Assembly (NCBI GenBank): GCA_032209605.1
Contig: JASFXZ010000016.1
Span: 9,858,001-9,922,000, forward strand
Length of the DNA stretch: 64,000 nt
DNA from: Mactromeris polynyma
Taxonomy: Eukaryota; Mollusca; Bivalvia; Venerida; Mactridae
Direction: 5' to 3'
Shown here: one piece after another, positions 1-15,100 of the stretch
Numbering within the stretch: the stretch's first letter is position 1
Layout: each line of letters begins with the position of its first letter
The notes under the pieces: model-generated
What the model was told of the DNA's origin: nothing
Database searches by the model: none
The model's input: the letters and a program-made list of their open reading frames with translations, nothing else
Position numbers and translations under genes: made by a program

Positions 1-639
1 TCCTAATGTAGCAAGACTCAACAGGGAAGCCATGATGCCAGTATTTCTTGTAAATGTCAGTAGTGTTGTTTGGTCATGGGGTAATTCTGATTGCCAATTC
101 TCGACCTTGCGACACATCGATGACCAATTTCTGAGCATCATTACCCTTGTCAGACTCAATCTCAGACTGAATCATTTCATTATGCACATCATGTATATTT
201 TGGTTTGCATCATTTCCTTGTTGTACTTTAACGTCTAGAATCCAGTTCTGTCAATGTTGCTGCTTCTATTTTGTCATATGGCTTTGATAGCTTTTATCAA
301 TTTATTGTTGATTTGATATACCTCCACTTTTCAGTGTTCTAAGTGCATTTCATTTTGCAAAAAAAAATTCTATTGGTGTGATGTTGATTTTGTCTTATTA
401 AATGTTCATATATCCAAGTAACACTAAGGTCAGTGTCCTTCAAACAGCATGACATTTTTTTGTCAGACAGATGGCTATAATTATGGTAGTTTCAAACCAG
501 GTTTTCTGTTTGCATGTCAGAAATTGTCACATTCAACAGTTCATGACTAGAGTTCTTATAGTGACGGCGAAGTTTTTTCGATGTGTGAATTACATAAAAC
601 ACATTGTTCACTAAAACAAGTAGATACAATATTGAGACA
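1..639. other. unannotated 5' flank
   Basis: AT-rich sequence without a convincing coding region, splice-bounded exon or RNA gene. Only short open frames occur and none resembles a protein family I recognise. Confidence 0.5.
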
Positions 640-1146
640 AGAAATGCATTGATGCAAAGCATCCAAGGGCGCCGCAAAACTAGTGCTAATGGCGGGAAAA
701 TGTTTTGGAATAGTCCATTTTCATACTATTATTGGCGTGTATTTCCTTTTAAACACCGTAACTTGCATAAATATCCACGTTACAAGTACCTATGTGTTAA
801 TATTGATATAAGTAAATTGAAAATGAAGTTTGTTATATTTAATTATTTTTTATTTTATCTTCGACACATGCTGTTTATGTAGAATCGTCCTATTTTTAGG
901 GGATCAGCAAGTATCATAAACATATCGTTTTAACTTTGTAAAAGACATTTATTCGACAATTCGACAATACAAATGCATTAAAAATATTTTATTTCTAAAT
1001 CATAAAAATACAAAAAGTAACGTGTAATATTTTCTGCAGTTTTTTAACCCTTAATAAAAAATAGATTCAGTTATAAATAGATGCTCCATAGTCTCAAAAA
1101 AATCGTGATTCCATTAAAGGCCCCACCCTCATGGGCGACGCCAATA
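640..1146 (-). repeat. inverted partial copy of the sequence at 43.9-44.6 kb
   Basis: This stretch matches, in reverse orientation, the block around 43,900-44,600 and its second copy at 54,160-54,860. Shared landmarks are the tract around GATGCAAAGCATCCAAGGG, the stretch from TGGAATAGTCCATTTTC onward, and the terminal tract reading CCATTAAAGGCCCCACCCTC here and its complement at 43,900. The 44-kb version carries two tandem units of about 199 bp where this one has a single unit. It is a dispersed, unclassified repeat; the open frames in it are not genes. Confidence 0.8.
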
Positions 1147-2365
1147 ATAGTAATTTAGCAGGGTGGTTGACAAGGTAGATGACTTGAAATACTGAACAAA
1201 ACAATTTTGTTCTTTCTTAAAATGCCATTAATACTTCCATCCACTGCCATATTGCAAGAGGCGAATGAAGGGTATGTACCTATTCCTGTTCACGTTCATA
1301 TCAGATAAAGCTAATCTTATGTCACATTTACTTTAGAAATAATTTCATACGAGAAAAAAGAATATATTTTTGGGATGGTGAATAATTTGGAATTTATGTA
1401 ACTATTAGTTTAGTGAATATTGCTTGATAGTTGGTTGGCTGTTTGTCAGTGTATCGTGTGTCACTTTTTACCAGATAAAAACGTTATCACTAAGCACCTT
1501 GGTGAAAATTTATATTCTTTGGTTTGTGCTATCTGTTTATTTTTTTTAAGTTCTTGACACTAATGATACCTGCTTGCCTGATACATCTAAGCATGAATTT
1601 GGTCACCTGACGATAGTCCGTCAGCTCAGTGTTGCTCCGAAAAAAGGTGAGTTCAATTTAAAGGTTGTAATCAAAAATGATTTACATATATAATTTATGG
1701 TATTGGTTTTTCATATCAATTTGAAAGAATGGTTAGTTACAAAGACATAATTGCATAACCTTAAAATAATAGTAGAACTATGTTGTTTGAAATTACAGTG
1801 AACATGAGATTTTGTCGACTTGGTTATTTTTCTTACAGGGAAGTGATTTCTTAACTTGCATTTTATTTTAAATACACAGAATATAAAATTATAATATGTA
1901 TATATGTTGAAACTGACAGTACAAGCTTTTTTGCAGATGTGATGTAACCACCAGATTGCCTGATGCTATTGCGATTCAATCCGGTTGGATTTCTCCAAAT
2001 CAATTGTGATAAGTAAAATGGCAAATTAAATTTCGCCTTAATAATTGGGTTTGATAGATTCTAATTTTCGCATGTAGAAAATGTACATTCAAACTAATAC
2101 TAATATATATTGATATATTAATAATATATTAACAGTTTTTCAAGTTCATCCGAACTAAATCACATTGTCAGTAATATTTAAATATCAAAAGTCAGTAAAA
2201 CATGACAAGGATGAGCTTGATGTATTATCTTCCAAGTAAAGTGCCGAACACTGAACAAAACTCTGAATACGGTCCCTGATCTTATAAACAAACACATAAA
2301 ACAGAATGGGATAGAACATGACTTTGGATATATTACCTTCCGTGATATTGTCACGGAGATCATAT
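1147..2365. other. AT-rich intergenic, nothing recognised
   Basis: No open frame with protein-like composition, no RNA gene and no clear repeat structure was seen. Confidence 0.45.
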
Positions 2366-2438
2366 ACCTGAACCGGGTTTAGATCTTGCGACCTTCATAT
2401 CGCATGTCTGCCGACTGAGCCAACCGAGGGGGCGGGAC
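2366..2438 (-). repeat. tRNA-derived SINE head (partial)
   Basis: Read on the minus strand this has a tRNA-like A box (GGCTCAGTCGGCAGA) followed after a normal spacing by a degenerate T-arm/B-box-like stretch (GGTCGCAAGATC). No full cloverleaf or matching acceptor stem is visible. A SINE head or decayed tRNA pseudogene is more likely than a functional tRNA. Confidence 0.45.
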
Positions 2439-3154
2439 CTCTTATTAAATATATGAGAATGAACATTGTCGCGAAGTTAGACCAAATATTATACTAATAT
2501 ACATAGTTTTAGATAGTTAATTTCAAGATTGTAGGCCTTTGGCCCATGAATCACATGTATAAAACAGAGAATATAGTATAATATATGTAAGATCAATGTT
2601 GACATAAATTCGCTTATTTCCTTTTGTGCTACAGTTCATGCTTATAAAAACACAAATAACTAGATGACATTTAGAACATCGACAGTTTAGGTACTGATAA
2701 GGTATTCCGTAACTCTTTCGGCAAAGTTCGTGAATGTTCGTAGTCAGATCGTTCATTGAAATAGAGCAACTTTGTATGGTGGCTTATTTCACCTACGGAA
2801 ATACGACGATAAAGAGGGCTGTTATCGGCGCGGTCAATGTGACAGAATGAATGATCAACACTAGCACGCCGATATTCCGATAACGATAGACACAATGACG
2901 TGGTAGACATTGGCCACCATAATGTGACCATTTTTCAAAAATCGTGACATTCCGTTCGTAACCTATCGGTATTTTCCGTAAGTGAATCCTGTTTAAATTT
3001 ACGTCATTGCTATTTGACCCCACACAGGGAACTATGATTAGTACATTGTTAAATTAGGACGTACTTACTATAATGACCTTATTTTAACAGTTACTCAAGC
3101 GTTGAGTTTTTGTTAAACTTTATGATTTAGAATTAAAATACTCGAAGGAATATA
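2439..3154. other. upstream region of the LU-TSP1-ShK gene
   Basis: Contains overlapping short minus-strand open frames without recognisable domains. The segment around 2,770-2,960 looks like a repeat remnant, but no second copy lies in this window. No TATA box or other clear promoter element is visible just upstream of the start codon at 3,155. Confidence 0.35.
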
Positions 3155-3164
3155 ATGCTGTCCG
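3155..3164 (+). CDS. exon 1: start codon of the LU-TSP1-ShK gene
   Basis: Ten coding bases: an ATG, two further codons and one base, then a consensus donor GTAAGT at 3165. Joined in phase 1 to exon 2 it makes an N-terminus leading straight into the hydrophobic signal segment. The choice rests on phase, donor quality and the absence of a better ATG in exon 2. Confidence 0.6.
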
Positions 3165-6100
3165 GTAAGTGGATTTTAAAAACTTATCATGACATAAAGG
3201 GAAACGGTATCTGTGTTGTTAAATGAATCACCAACGATCAAGATTATAGCCACCGACACCATGGTCACACAAATAACTTTAACAAGAATTGTCAACAATT
3301 CCTCTAATCTGTTATATTTTGCCATTACATACACATTTTGATGTTTGGTGTTTCTTATAGTCTACAATATATGGGTATTTATAATACTGCAAATAATACT
3401 GTTAAACTAAATTCGTATGAAAACATGGATTTGCAATATTATAAATTCGATTAATATAACCCTCGGCTTACACCTCGGGTTATATGGAACACAGACAGGT
3501 AATATTCCCCCATATACACTCTCAACAACCAGTATAACTAATCATGTATAGTAAAGGTAAGCACCAAATGTATATTTGTGAAACAAAATCATAATAGGTA
3601 GTATTATTATAGACATTCCACTTTCTTTTATTACTCTGGTGATTACATCCTTATAGATTGTCGCTATCAAGAATTTGAAATACATTCTGAAAGTTATGTT
3701 TATTCTCAACTCAGATATTTTATGTAAACTGAACGCCGTTCACGACCCAGTAATAAATTTAATGTAAACTGAACGCCATTCACGACCCAGTTATACATCT
3801 AATGTAAACTGAACGCCGTTCACGACCCAGTTATACATCTAATGTAAACTGAACGCCGTTCACGACCCAGTTATACATCTAATGTAAACTGAACGCCGTT
3901 CACGACCCAGTTATACATCTAATGTAAACTGAACGCCGTTCACGACCCAGTTATACATCTAATGTAAACTGAACGCCGTTCACGACCCAGTTATACATCT
4001 AATGTAAACTGAACGCCGTTCACTACCCAGTTATACATCTAATTTAAACTGAACGCCGTTCACGACCCAGTTATACATCTAATGTAAACTGAACGCCGTT
4101 CACGACCCAGTTATACATCTAATATAAAACTGAACGCCGTTCACGACCCAGTTATACATCTAATGTAAACTGAACGCCGTTCACTACCCAGACATTCATT
4201 TATGCAAAATGAACACCGTGTCCTTTAACAATGTTCCTTCGTTAAGTTACTATATACAAAGTTTGTGTCCTTATTCCGTTTCAGATTGTAAGTCAAGATT
4301 ACAGTGTGTGATATTTCTAGTATCAGCATTCGTAGTGTCGATATATACACAAGGTAGGTGCACAACTCGATTTTCGGGTAAAAGACATGGCGGGCACTAG
4401 ACTGCCAACAAATCAAGGTTCGAGACTATTATGTCGTATGAACTATACATTTTTCTGTCGTGGTAAAATTTCGTAGGACATGAACAATGTTGTGGAATGG
4501 TCAAATGAAATTTTAGATGCTTTCACGACAGGAACAGAAAGAGAAGTCAGATAGGTTCATGGTTACGTAGCAGGTCTGTTGTACGACAGTCACATGACAA
4601 ACCTACGACTGTCGTGTCATGTCGTGGCTCATTATCACGTGAACAGTCTTGCGATACTCGTTAGATTTATCTCACGACAATCTCACTAATGTCGTGTGAT
4701 TGTTGTGAGGTTGTCGCAAAAAATACACCAATTGGCATCCACGACATATCATTTTTCGAACGAATGTCACACAACACCAGCCTTGCGTTCGGTTCAGGCT
4801 AACACTCGCTCGAGAAACTGTTTGCAAAAAAGTGCGCGCCCACTGTGTGCCCACTCGCTCGAGAAACTCCGAGGTAGCACGCGAATTTCAGAGCCAAACA
4901 CTGCATTCAGTTACGGCTAAACTGTCGTTCACATTTTGTTTTGTATCCCTGGCCCCACCGTATCACATTGTAATGCACACGGGGAACAAAATTGCAAAAT
5001 GAACGCAGGGCTACGACTGTCGCACAACATCGCAAGACAAGCCACGAAATCCCCAAAATTATCGTCGCGAACCTACATATTTTTTATCTTGGTTTGAATT
5101 GAGACCAAGTCTTTAATATAAATATCAATTTGCTCTGCTTGGTGTGTCGGTAGAGCGAATAACTGATCAATGATCGTTATTTAATGATTTAATTTATTGC
5201 TTCATTGACTACTGAATAGTTTGTTAATATTGATGCGTTAATCGATTTTTATTGATCGATTGATTGATTTTATATCAAAATGTAAGATGTCAGCAATTCT
5301 GTTTTCGTCTCTCACGGAGGAATGGTTGTTCATTTCAGATAATAGGTTGGATTGTTTTTATTGTTCAAACATCACAAATGTTAATGATTGTCATACAACA
5401 AAGACTTGTTCACTATCCCAGGTAAGCTGAATTTATCATATTTTACAAAAATCCTACATTCATCCACACATATTGTGTTGGTGCAAATAGGGCATAAAAA
5501 TATTAAAAGAATACAGTCGAAATATATTTATTAGCGGATAAGAACTCGACAAAATAGTACAAATCATTTCATTTGTAAAGAAGTCGTATGAAACAACAGC
5601 GTGCATTTTACCACAAATCTTACCGTTGTAAATTCAAAACCCAGGCGAGACGATCGTGTATTCAGCATGATATCAAAATTTGACTAAAGGACATGAGCTT
5701 TCCATCCCTGATTTATTACTGAATGGCGACCCTGCAACCCTTGCTAGGTCCACTGAACGCCGTATGTGGTTGAATCATGTTTTACAAAGTAAACTCAACA
5801 AACAACAACAACCACAATCACCAACAATGACAACAACAACATTATGTTACGCAATAGCCCTTTACGATTCAATTAATTTAACTATCGAAAGAAATCGACG
5901 TTACCTATCAAAATGACGTTCATTTTTTCTGTTCACTTTTTCACAATGAAGTGAAGATTGTTGGGTTAACCAAGGCTCTAGAAATCCACTAGCCCGACGT
6001 CCCGGACTTGTCTTATGCTGAATCGGGCTACCAATAGTTGAGTTGAAGTTAGTCCCGGACTAGTCTGTTTTTAAGGCTAACCAACATCAGCAATTGTTAA

Positions 6101-9100
6101 GTTGTAAGTCGAACCTAAGAATCTCACAAACACATTATTAATTTTAGATTGTGGAGCTATCATTGTGTATGTTTATTTGTATATTATATATTCTATTGTT
6201 TCAGTCGTGTTTTACAGAAAGTTACACAGTAAATGGACAGGAAATGTTTACATTAGGATGCAAGGAATCTGTGGTAACTACTTCATAGATAGATATATTT
6301 ATTTCAGCATAAGATACATATATACATTGAAATTAAGACAAATATGTTTCATCTATAATAAAAAACACATGAGTTATAAAAAACCATGCCACACACATCC
6401 GTACTAAGGATTACACAAAAAAAGAGAAAATATCCCTTATTTCCATTGTGGTCCTTGTCATGGATGGTGTGACATAGAGAGGCTTGAAACTTCTATCACA
6501 GGCAAAACATTGCAATTCTATCACAGACAATACTATTGAAAGACAATTATATTTTAAATAACAGTGACTAGCTAATTATAATGTGAAGTAAAAACTATAA
6601 AAGAGCAGAATTTCAGAAATGCTGCTGTTGATTTAAGAAATTACATGGAACTATAACAATAAAATACTTACAATCACAGGTACATCTGTATTGCATTATC
6701 AAATAAAAATAAAGTGTTTTTTTATTTCACCTTTAACCCACTGATTGTATTGATATTTCTTATGAGTCGGGGTAGCCTGTTCCAGAGACTACATCCTATG
6801 TAGGAGAAGGATTTCAGTCCAAAACCTTTTACTTTTGGGACAGAAAAAGATCCATTTTCACTAAACCTAGTTTTATGAGAATGAATAGTATCTGTGAGGA
6901 CAAAATTCTCTCCCATATAATCAGGGGCTAAACCATTTTTTGTTATTTTAAAAACATGACATAAGGTAATTTGTTCCACTCTCTTATTCACTGGTAACCA
7001 GTTTAAGGATTTAAAATGTTCTTTTTCAATATGTGATCTTTTTCCAAGTTCAGGACAAAACGTATTAACTTGTTCTGTGTTATTTGGACTTTATCTTTCC
7101 ATATTTTGGCTAAACCATGATACCAGAAACAACAGGAGTAATCAAAATGACACTGAATAAGGGCCATAACCAAAAGCTTTTTAGTATGTTGTGTAAGATA
7201 ACAACGTTTCCTATAAAGAAATTTTAACCTAGTATTAGCTTTCTTTATAACTGAACGGGGCCATGGACTTTTTATCTAAAGTAGCACCTAGATATTAGAC
7301 TGATGAAGTTTGCTCAATGACAGTGCCATTACAATTTATATTTAAAATGGGGTCTGATCTTAACTTGGGCTTGGAACCAAACAATATAGACTCTGTTTTA
7401 CCCAAGTGTAAAGACAATTTGTTATCAACTAACCATTGACTAACTAATTCAAGATCATCTGATAACTCCTTTTCAATAATTGACTTATTTCTGACTGCAA
7501 CAAATATACCAGAATCATCTGCGTGAAGTAAAAGTTTGTTTTTGACAACCGCAGACATATCATTTACATCAATTAAAAATAACAGTGGGCCTAAAATAGA
7601 TGCTTGAGTAACACCACATGTAATATTGGAAGATGATGAGAAAATACCGTCAACAGCCACAAGCTGTTGTCTATTTGATAAATATGATGTAAACCACCTG
7701 ATAATATCGTTATCAACGCCTAACGCTTCCATTTTCATGAGGAGAATGGAGTGGTATCGAATGCTTTTTGGAGATCGAGAAGAACCATGACCACAAAATT
7801 ACCCTTATCCATTTGAAACCTTATATAATCAGAAAGGTGTATTAAGACAGGTGTCTGTTGAATAACCACTTCTGAAACCAGACTGAAATGTATATAGTAA
7901 ACTTTTTTCTTTAAGATACTGTTCCACCTGATCATACACAACCTTTTCAAATATCTTGGAAACAATACTAAGTATGGAAACAGGCCTATAATTTCCAACT
8001 TCAGTTTTATCATTCTTCAAATGCGAACTTGGTCTTCACGTGGTCTTCACTGTTTTGAAAGAAGTATGGCTTTGAAAATTTATATTTTGTTTGCGTCAAG
8101 GATTTGACCAACCGTTTTAAAATGAAAATCATCACTATACGAAAGCCATATGAAAAATGTACCTTTTCATGGACTTCAAACCAATGATTGAATGTCAATT
8201 CACGAGCTCTCTAGACTTATTTCACGCACAAATAAAGTCGTTAATGAGCATATGGTCTTTGCTTTGTGATATACTTAATGCAGTTGGTCCTCGATTATTC
8301 TATCCGAATACTCGGTATCATCCGAAATAAATATCAGGTTATGCACCTCGAATTGAAACTGGCTATTCGAAACCATATATTATTCGTAATAAAATTTCGG
8401 ACCCAATGAAATCGAATGAACGATATAAAATGCACGATTGCAGGTTCCGTTAAATAATATGAACTATAATACACAACATCGGACTCTGTATTCAACGTTG
8501 AAGTGACATGTTCCATTACGTGCATATCTACACAAAAAGTCTGAAAATTCAAACTACTAATTATTATCCACTGTATCAATCAACATACAAGTCTTACCGG
8601 TCCATGCTTGCTATAAATTACCTTGTACAAATAGAGAAATACCATGGAAACTAAATATGGTCTTAAAATTCAGATAAAATCAACTCAACACACTACCTAT
8701 GTATATTTATTGTGGTCAAACTTGTAGTTAATTTAAACATATTTATTTGTCTAAATTGTCGTGTAATATACAGTAAATACAAGATTACAAAGTGCATGTT
8801 ATAGACAAGTGGATAGAATTGGAAGCTAAAGCTTATTGAAATTCTCTCCACTTGTAGTTCGCATTTAGAATTACGCGTGTAGTAAGGCATTTGCTTCTGT
8901 TAACAAAATATCAAGTTTAAGTCGTGCGTTAAGTTCAGTATATCTTAGCTTATTTACCAAACTATCAACCCATTAAACGATCGAATTTCGCGTGCACTTT
9001 CAGTCTCAGTAGTTCTTTGTCATTTAATGGCTATGTTGAATTTAAATTAAAGTAGTTAAAAGTAAATGAACAACAAAATCATAATGTTATCTTTTCGCCG

Positions 9101-12100
9101 TAGGTTCAAGTTACAAGCGACTTATACAAGTGTGTGTTGTGACATTGTATACATTTATATACATTGTACAAGAGTACAACTACATGTGTACTCAAACGAA
9201 CACTTCTTTATTGTTTTATTTCACGAAATGAATCTATCAATAAATGAATGATAACATTATATTTGTTTTACATTCTTAATGGTAATCAAATATTTTAGCT
9301 GGTTATGCATTTCATACTTTTCTGAGAAGTTTAATGCGACTATTTCACATTTCTGTGATGATCAATACGTATATTCTACACGTTTCTGTGATGATCAATA
9401 CGTATATTCTACACGTTTCTGTGATGATCAATACGTATAGTCTACACGTTTCTGTGATGACCAATACGTATATTCTACACGTTTATGCAACTTTTGATGC
9501 AAATATTTCCTTGTAGTTTATATTTCACAAATTGAGTAAAATTCACAGTTCATGTCGAGTGTGCATTTCAGTAAATTGTCCAGGAGAGGGAAAAAACTGT
9601 CTTATTTTGTTTGGACACACATTGTAATGTTGATTTACTGGATGTATAATCAAAATTACTCATGTTTTACATTCAATGTTGAATATTCGGAGAAAAAGCA
9701 GAAAAAAGATTTTATGTGGGAAAATGCACTTGGACCGTTTTCGCGCTTAATATTTGACCAAAATTGTAACATTTGTTGAATGCGAAAAAGTCCGAGGGAC
9801 AAAATTGTTTTAAAAAATACAGAAAATTGAAAAGCTTGCACCACAATTTAGTTTCTTCTTTATTGTATAATTAAAGTTTAGTGATTTAAATACAAAATCT
9901 TAAAATCATATTCACTTAGTCTTTTTTGCACTTAATTAACGAGTGAAAATAACAAAATAAGTATGTATGATAGACTAATGATGATATTTAGATTCTTCCC
10001 AAATATATTATTTAGTACTAAATAACTATTTATGGTTAACATAAAGCATAATAGTTTCATTTCATTAGGTATATTGGCTTATAGTCAACAAGTTAAACAC
10101 TCATAAGTTTATAAAAATGTATCATTATTCTTGTATTTCATCTAAAAAGTATCCAATTCATGAATTATGAACATTATAAAGTACCTTGGTTGTTTATGAA
10201 CTAGAAAAGATTCTACCATTGATTTAAACAACATGTTTAAGGCCTTTTGGTGCAATTGTATGTTAACTACTACTCTTTCATACTTTTATGAGGGACATTG
10301 ATACCTTACTTTTTATTTAAAGTTTATAAATACATATTTTTTAATAATTCCTCTATCAACATATTGTTATAAAAACAGTGGTTTATAACTACTTCATATC
10401 GACTCAGAGTCCCTTGATAGGCTTATCAGTAACCTGAATACTTGTACATCTAACAAACTACATATACTCTGTAAAAAAAGTTTAGCAACACACGATGTAT
10501 TTCTAAATATGGGACCTATTCTAAAGAAGAACCAGTAAGTTTGTTTTTTACGTTTAATAAAAAATGTCGGAAACATGTATACAAAAAATGATGTTAATAA
10601 ACATGTGCTAACAGTTTCTAAATAAGCGTCAAAAGACGTGGGGTAGCAACTCAAAACTCACAGAAAATGTCAGTATCTCATGTGATATCCATTGCGCTCG
10701 ATCACAACCACACAACGTCTCCGCATACTCGAAATCAGTTTGTTAACACGTTCTACTGGTATGGCAGTCCATTCCTCATGTAATGCCCGTTCCAGATCAT
10801 GCATACTATGAACGTCATCGCGTTGACGTACCTGTCTTCCGAGGATGTCACACATGTGCTCAATAGGTGATAAGTCCGGTGAACGTGACGGCCAGTCAAG
10901 GGTATGAATGTTATTTGTGTGTAATACTCCCACTGTGTGTATTGCCGTGTGTGGACGAGCGTTATCTTGCTGAAAAAGCATGCCGTTACGTTGTTGTAAG
11001 AACGGCACTACAACAGACTCGATGATTTCGCCACAGTAACGAACTGCTGTGAGTGTCCCTCGAACTGTGACTAAGTCCGTACGTCCATTTCTACAAATCC
11101 CACCCCAAACCATGACGCTTCCCCCGCCAAAACGATCCCGATGCTGTACGTTATTTGGATCATAACGATCTCCACGTTTCCGCCATACTTGAATCATGCC
11201 ATCAGAAAACTGAACACAAAATGGAGATTCGTCACTGAACAGAACGTTGCTCCATTCACGCTGAATCCATCTCCGATGTGCCGTTGCCCAGGTAAGTCGC
11301 AAGCGTGCGTTTTCACGAGTCAACGGCACTCCAACGTAAGGACGTCGGCTCGAAACCGCTCGAACTGACGCTCCACCATGCAACATACCGACAGCTATGT
11401 GACGTTGGTCTAACGTCATTGCCGCTCGCCTTTCCATTCTCAATAATTATAACTTTTTGGCCGGTTTCGTTCCTAATGACCAGCACTTACCAATTTGTAC
11501 ATCAAATCTGACCAATTTAAGTGACCAATGTACACAATACCTATTCATGTGCACTAAACCATAACGTTGCACGGGAATCATGTGATCAGTGTTTTTTGGT
11601 GTAATTACGATGTGATTGTTGAAGGAAAGGCCGTCCATTCAGTAGACATACATTGGTTATATAAATCATCAGACACGTTTAAAATGGCTTAGTTTTAATT
11701 TTGTTGCAAAACTTATTTTACTTAGTATATTTTGTACATTATCACAATGAAGGGTTTAATATATTAATTCATTGGTCAAATAATGAACGAAGTTTACACA
11801 ACAATTTTTTTAAACATTGTAAGACATAGATCTCGTTCTTTCCAGTGGGTTGACAAGTAGTAAATGATTCAGTTTTTAAGGGAGATAGAATTAGTATGAA
11901 CTTTACATTTGTGCATAATGGGTTTTTCATTTTTAAAGCAGGCATGTATTCAAAGGAATTTACTTGACATTGATAAAAAATACTGTATTTAACTATATTC
12001 ACACTTAAGTCTGAAAAACCAATGTTTCAAAAAACTAGAAAAATATTGTTTAAAGCAAGTAAAGTTATTCCAACTTAATCAACATTCACTTTGAAAAGAA

Positions 12101-15100
12101 ACATTAGGAAATTAGGAATTTCAATGAAAAATTTAGACTTTTTTAGGAAGCCATCATTAGTAACCCATTTCAAAAAACAAGACACACCCACTATGCAACT
12201 AATATATCTGAAAACAGTTACTTGTTTACTTAACTGTTAAGACATGCTGTAATCATTATATACTAATGGAAAAAAGTAACTGTGCATTACAGAATATGTC
12301 ACAAAACAAAAGATGTTTGAAAAGTTATCAACATTACGTCAATAAACATTTATCAAATGGTTTTGCATGAAATTTGATGTCATGTATCGCGAGTGTCACG
12401 TGCACTTCGTGCACAAAGAACTGACTCACTTTCTGCATAAACATATGAAGTTTACACACCTGATTTTGAACATTGAAGAACGGTTGATTATACCATAGCC
12501 TCTAAATGTTGTGAAAAACAACCTAAACTGCACGTACGACATGCCACGGCTTACAGAAATTCAGCGTCTCCGCATCGTGGGTATGCTGGAGACTGGAATG
12601 GCCCAAATTGAAGTTGCAAGACATTTTGGTGTCCATCGAAACACAATATCATCTCTATGGAGACGTTTTCAACAGAATGGGAACACGAGAGATTTGCCTC
12701 GGACCTACCGCCCACGCGTGACGTCACATCAGCAAGACAACCACATTCGGCTGACCCATCTAAGAAATCGATTCCAGAGTTCCAGTTTGACTGCTCGGAC
12801 CATTCCTGGCTTACGTCCAATCAGTTCCAGGACTGTACGGAACCGACTGAGGGAGCGCAATATCCGGCCCAGACGGCCTGCCATACGTCCAGTTTTGCTC
12901 CAACGTCACCGACAGGCACGTCTTGCCTGGTGCAGACCAGCATCTACGGTACAGGAGATAAGATTGGTTCACTGACGAGCCGAGATTTCATCTGGACGGC
13001 TCAGATGACAGTACAAGGGTGTACAGACGTCCAGGTGAACGGTATGCTGACGCGTGCGTTGTTCAACGTCGAGCGTTTGGTGGTGGCAGCGTTATGGTAT
13101 CACATCTCATGGACGGATCCAACTTGTCATTGTGAATGGCAATCTGACAGACGAGATCATTCGGCATCATGTGCAAGCGTTCATTCAAGGACAAGGACGT
13201 AACGTCACGTTTCAGCAAGATAATGCCCGTTCACATGTCGCTCGTGTTGTGACAGATTTCTTGAGACAGCACAACATTCCGGTACTCCCCTGACCAGCTG
13301 TTTCTCCGGACCTGTCCCCTATCGGAGCACGCATGGGATGAAATGGAGCGACGTTTACGTCAGGCCCCGAATCAGCCATTGACGTTAGCTGCTTTGGGAC
13401 AAATGTTGGTAGAGACATGGAACAACATTCCTCAAACTTTCTTCAATCGCTTAGTGTCGTCTAAGCGTCGTCGTTGTCAAGCCTGCATCAACACCAATGT
13501 TGGACACACACGATACTGAGTTTGTGAATTGTGAATCTTCAAGGGCGTGTCACGATGCCGAGCGCAAATCATACAGATTTCGAGATTATCCTGTCAACAG
13601 TTAAACAGTGATTAAACAGTATATCAAAAATCATGTTCTTATCTTTTGTCATTAGAAAATGGCATAACTGCAGATGATGCACAGTTACTTTTTTCCATTA
13701 GTATAGTTAACATTAAAATTGTATTAATTATAAAACATCTATAAATACCATTTCTTGTAGGATTTTTTATTTACTCAAAATTACTTCTAAGTGTGCCCAC
13801 AACTCTTAAAATTCAATTTGATGTCATTTGGTCATCTCATTCAACACATTTTATCTCCAGAAAAGTACACCACAAGGAGACAGTAGAACTTTAGAACAGA
13901 CAATAGAACAAAATACATTTCTTTAGCTTATAATGGTTATCTATCTCTCATGTCATAGTACTTAATGATAGAACATTACAGTTGTCTGCAACTTTATATC
14001 ACAGTTATGTTAAAAATTGATAAAACACAATTCATTACAAAATGCTTGAATATAATCTTTTGAACATTGATATGTAAGTTCAATACATGTTGAAATTTTA
14101 CATATGTACGTGACATGATACTTTGTTAAATGGTCCTCGTCCATAAATTACTGTTGTGTGATATTACCTAGCATTCTATACAATTCATTATTTGTCATTT
14201 TGACTGTTCCACTAACTTTGATCAATTAGGGATGAGGGAGGGAATCAGTTTTTAAATGTGATGACAATATTAACGTATAGTTAATAACTTATAAGATACC
14301 GCCATAATTCAGGAACCAGGAACTATTCTAAGTACATGAAATACACATGTGATGCGCACTGTGCTCAGAAATTACAGCTTACTCAATCTTATGTGGGAGC
14401 AATGAAACGAAACTGTTGTTTTGAGAAGGAATGATCATTCAAATACAAACAGACTAAGTCAATGCTACTATTGTTAGTATTTATGTCCTGAAAATCACAT
14501 TATAATTGTTATAATGATATTACCTTCATGACATTATATCTTCAGTTAATGACATTATGACATAAGATGTCTCAATCATATTAATATCAATATTAATTAT
14601 TAATAATACATGTGAACAATATCTATGTACACAATTAAGACAGAACATATCAAAACTGAAAATGGTCTTATTGAAAACATTTTCAATAATTTGCAAACCG
14701 TTACCAAAATTTTGAATGCGAAAATGGTCTAAGTGAATAAAAATGTGTTTATTTTAGATAAAATGGTTTAAAAAACATGCATTTATACTTAAATTAATAA
14801 CAGCAATAAGATAATAAGTTTATTAAGCAGAAAAAATACTGTTTGAAAAATAAGTGTCACTTAAACCACAGAATTCTAAGTTCAAAAATTAATGCAAAAA
14901 TAGTCAAAAATTAATGCAAAATAATGCACTTTTTAGCTGTTTTCGCATTCAAAAATTATTGCATTTCACTTTGACCGTTTGGACATTTTTACAATATTAT
15001 CTAAAATTGATTATTTATGGATACAATCTTTTCACAGAAGATGGGTATTAGTGTGTTGAATTGTTTTATGCAAAAAATGTCACTTAGACCAGTTTCGCTT

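Noticed and set aside
2523..3023. Overlapping minus-strand open frames before the LU-TSP1-ShK gene
   Set aside because: Several frames overlap with no domain; looks like a repeat remnant, though no second copy is in this window.
9334..9516. Open frame with four SVMINTYILHV-like repeats
   Set aside because: Product of a 33-bp minisatellite whose length is a multiple of three; no gene context.
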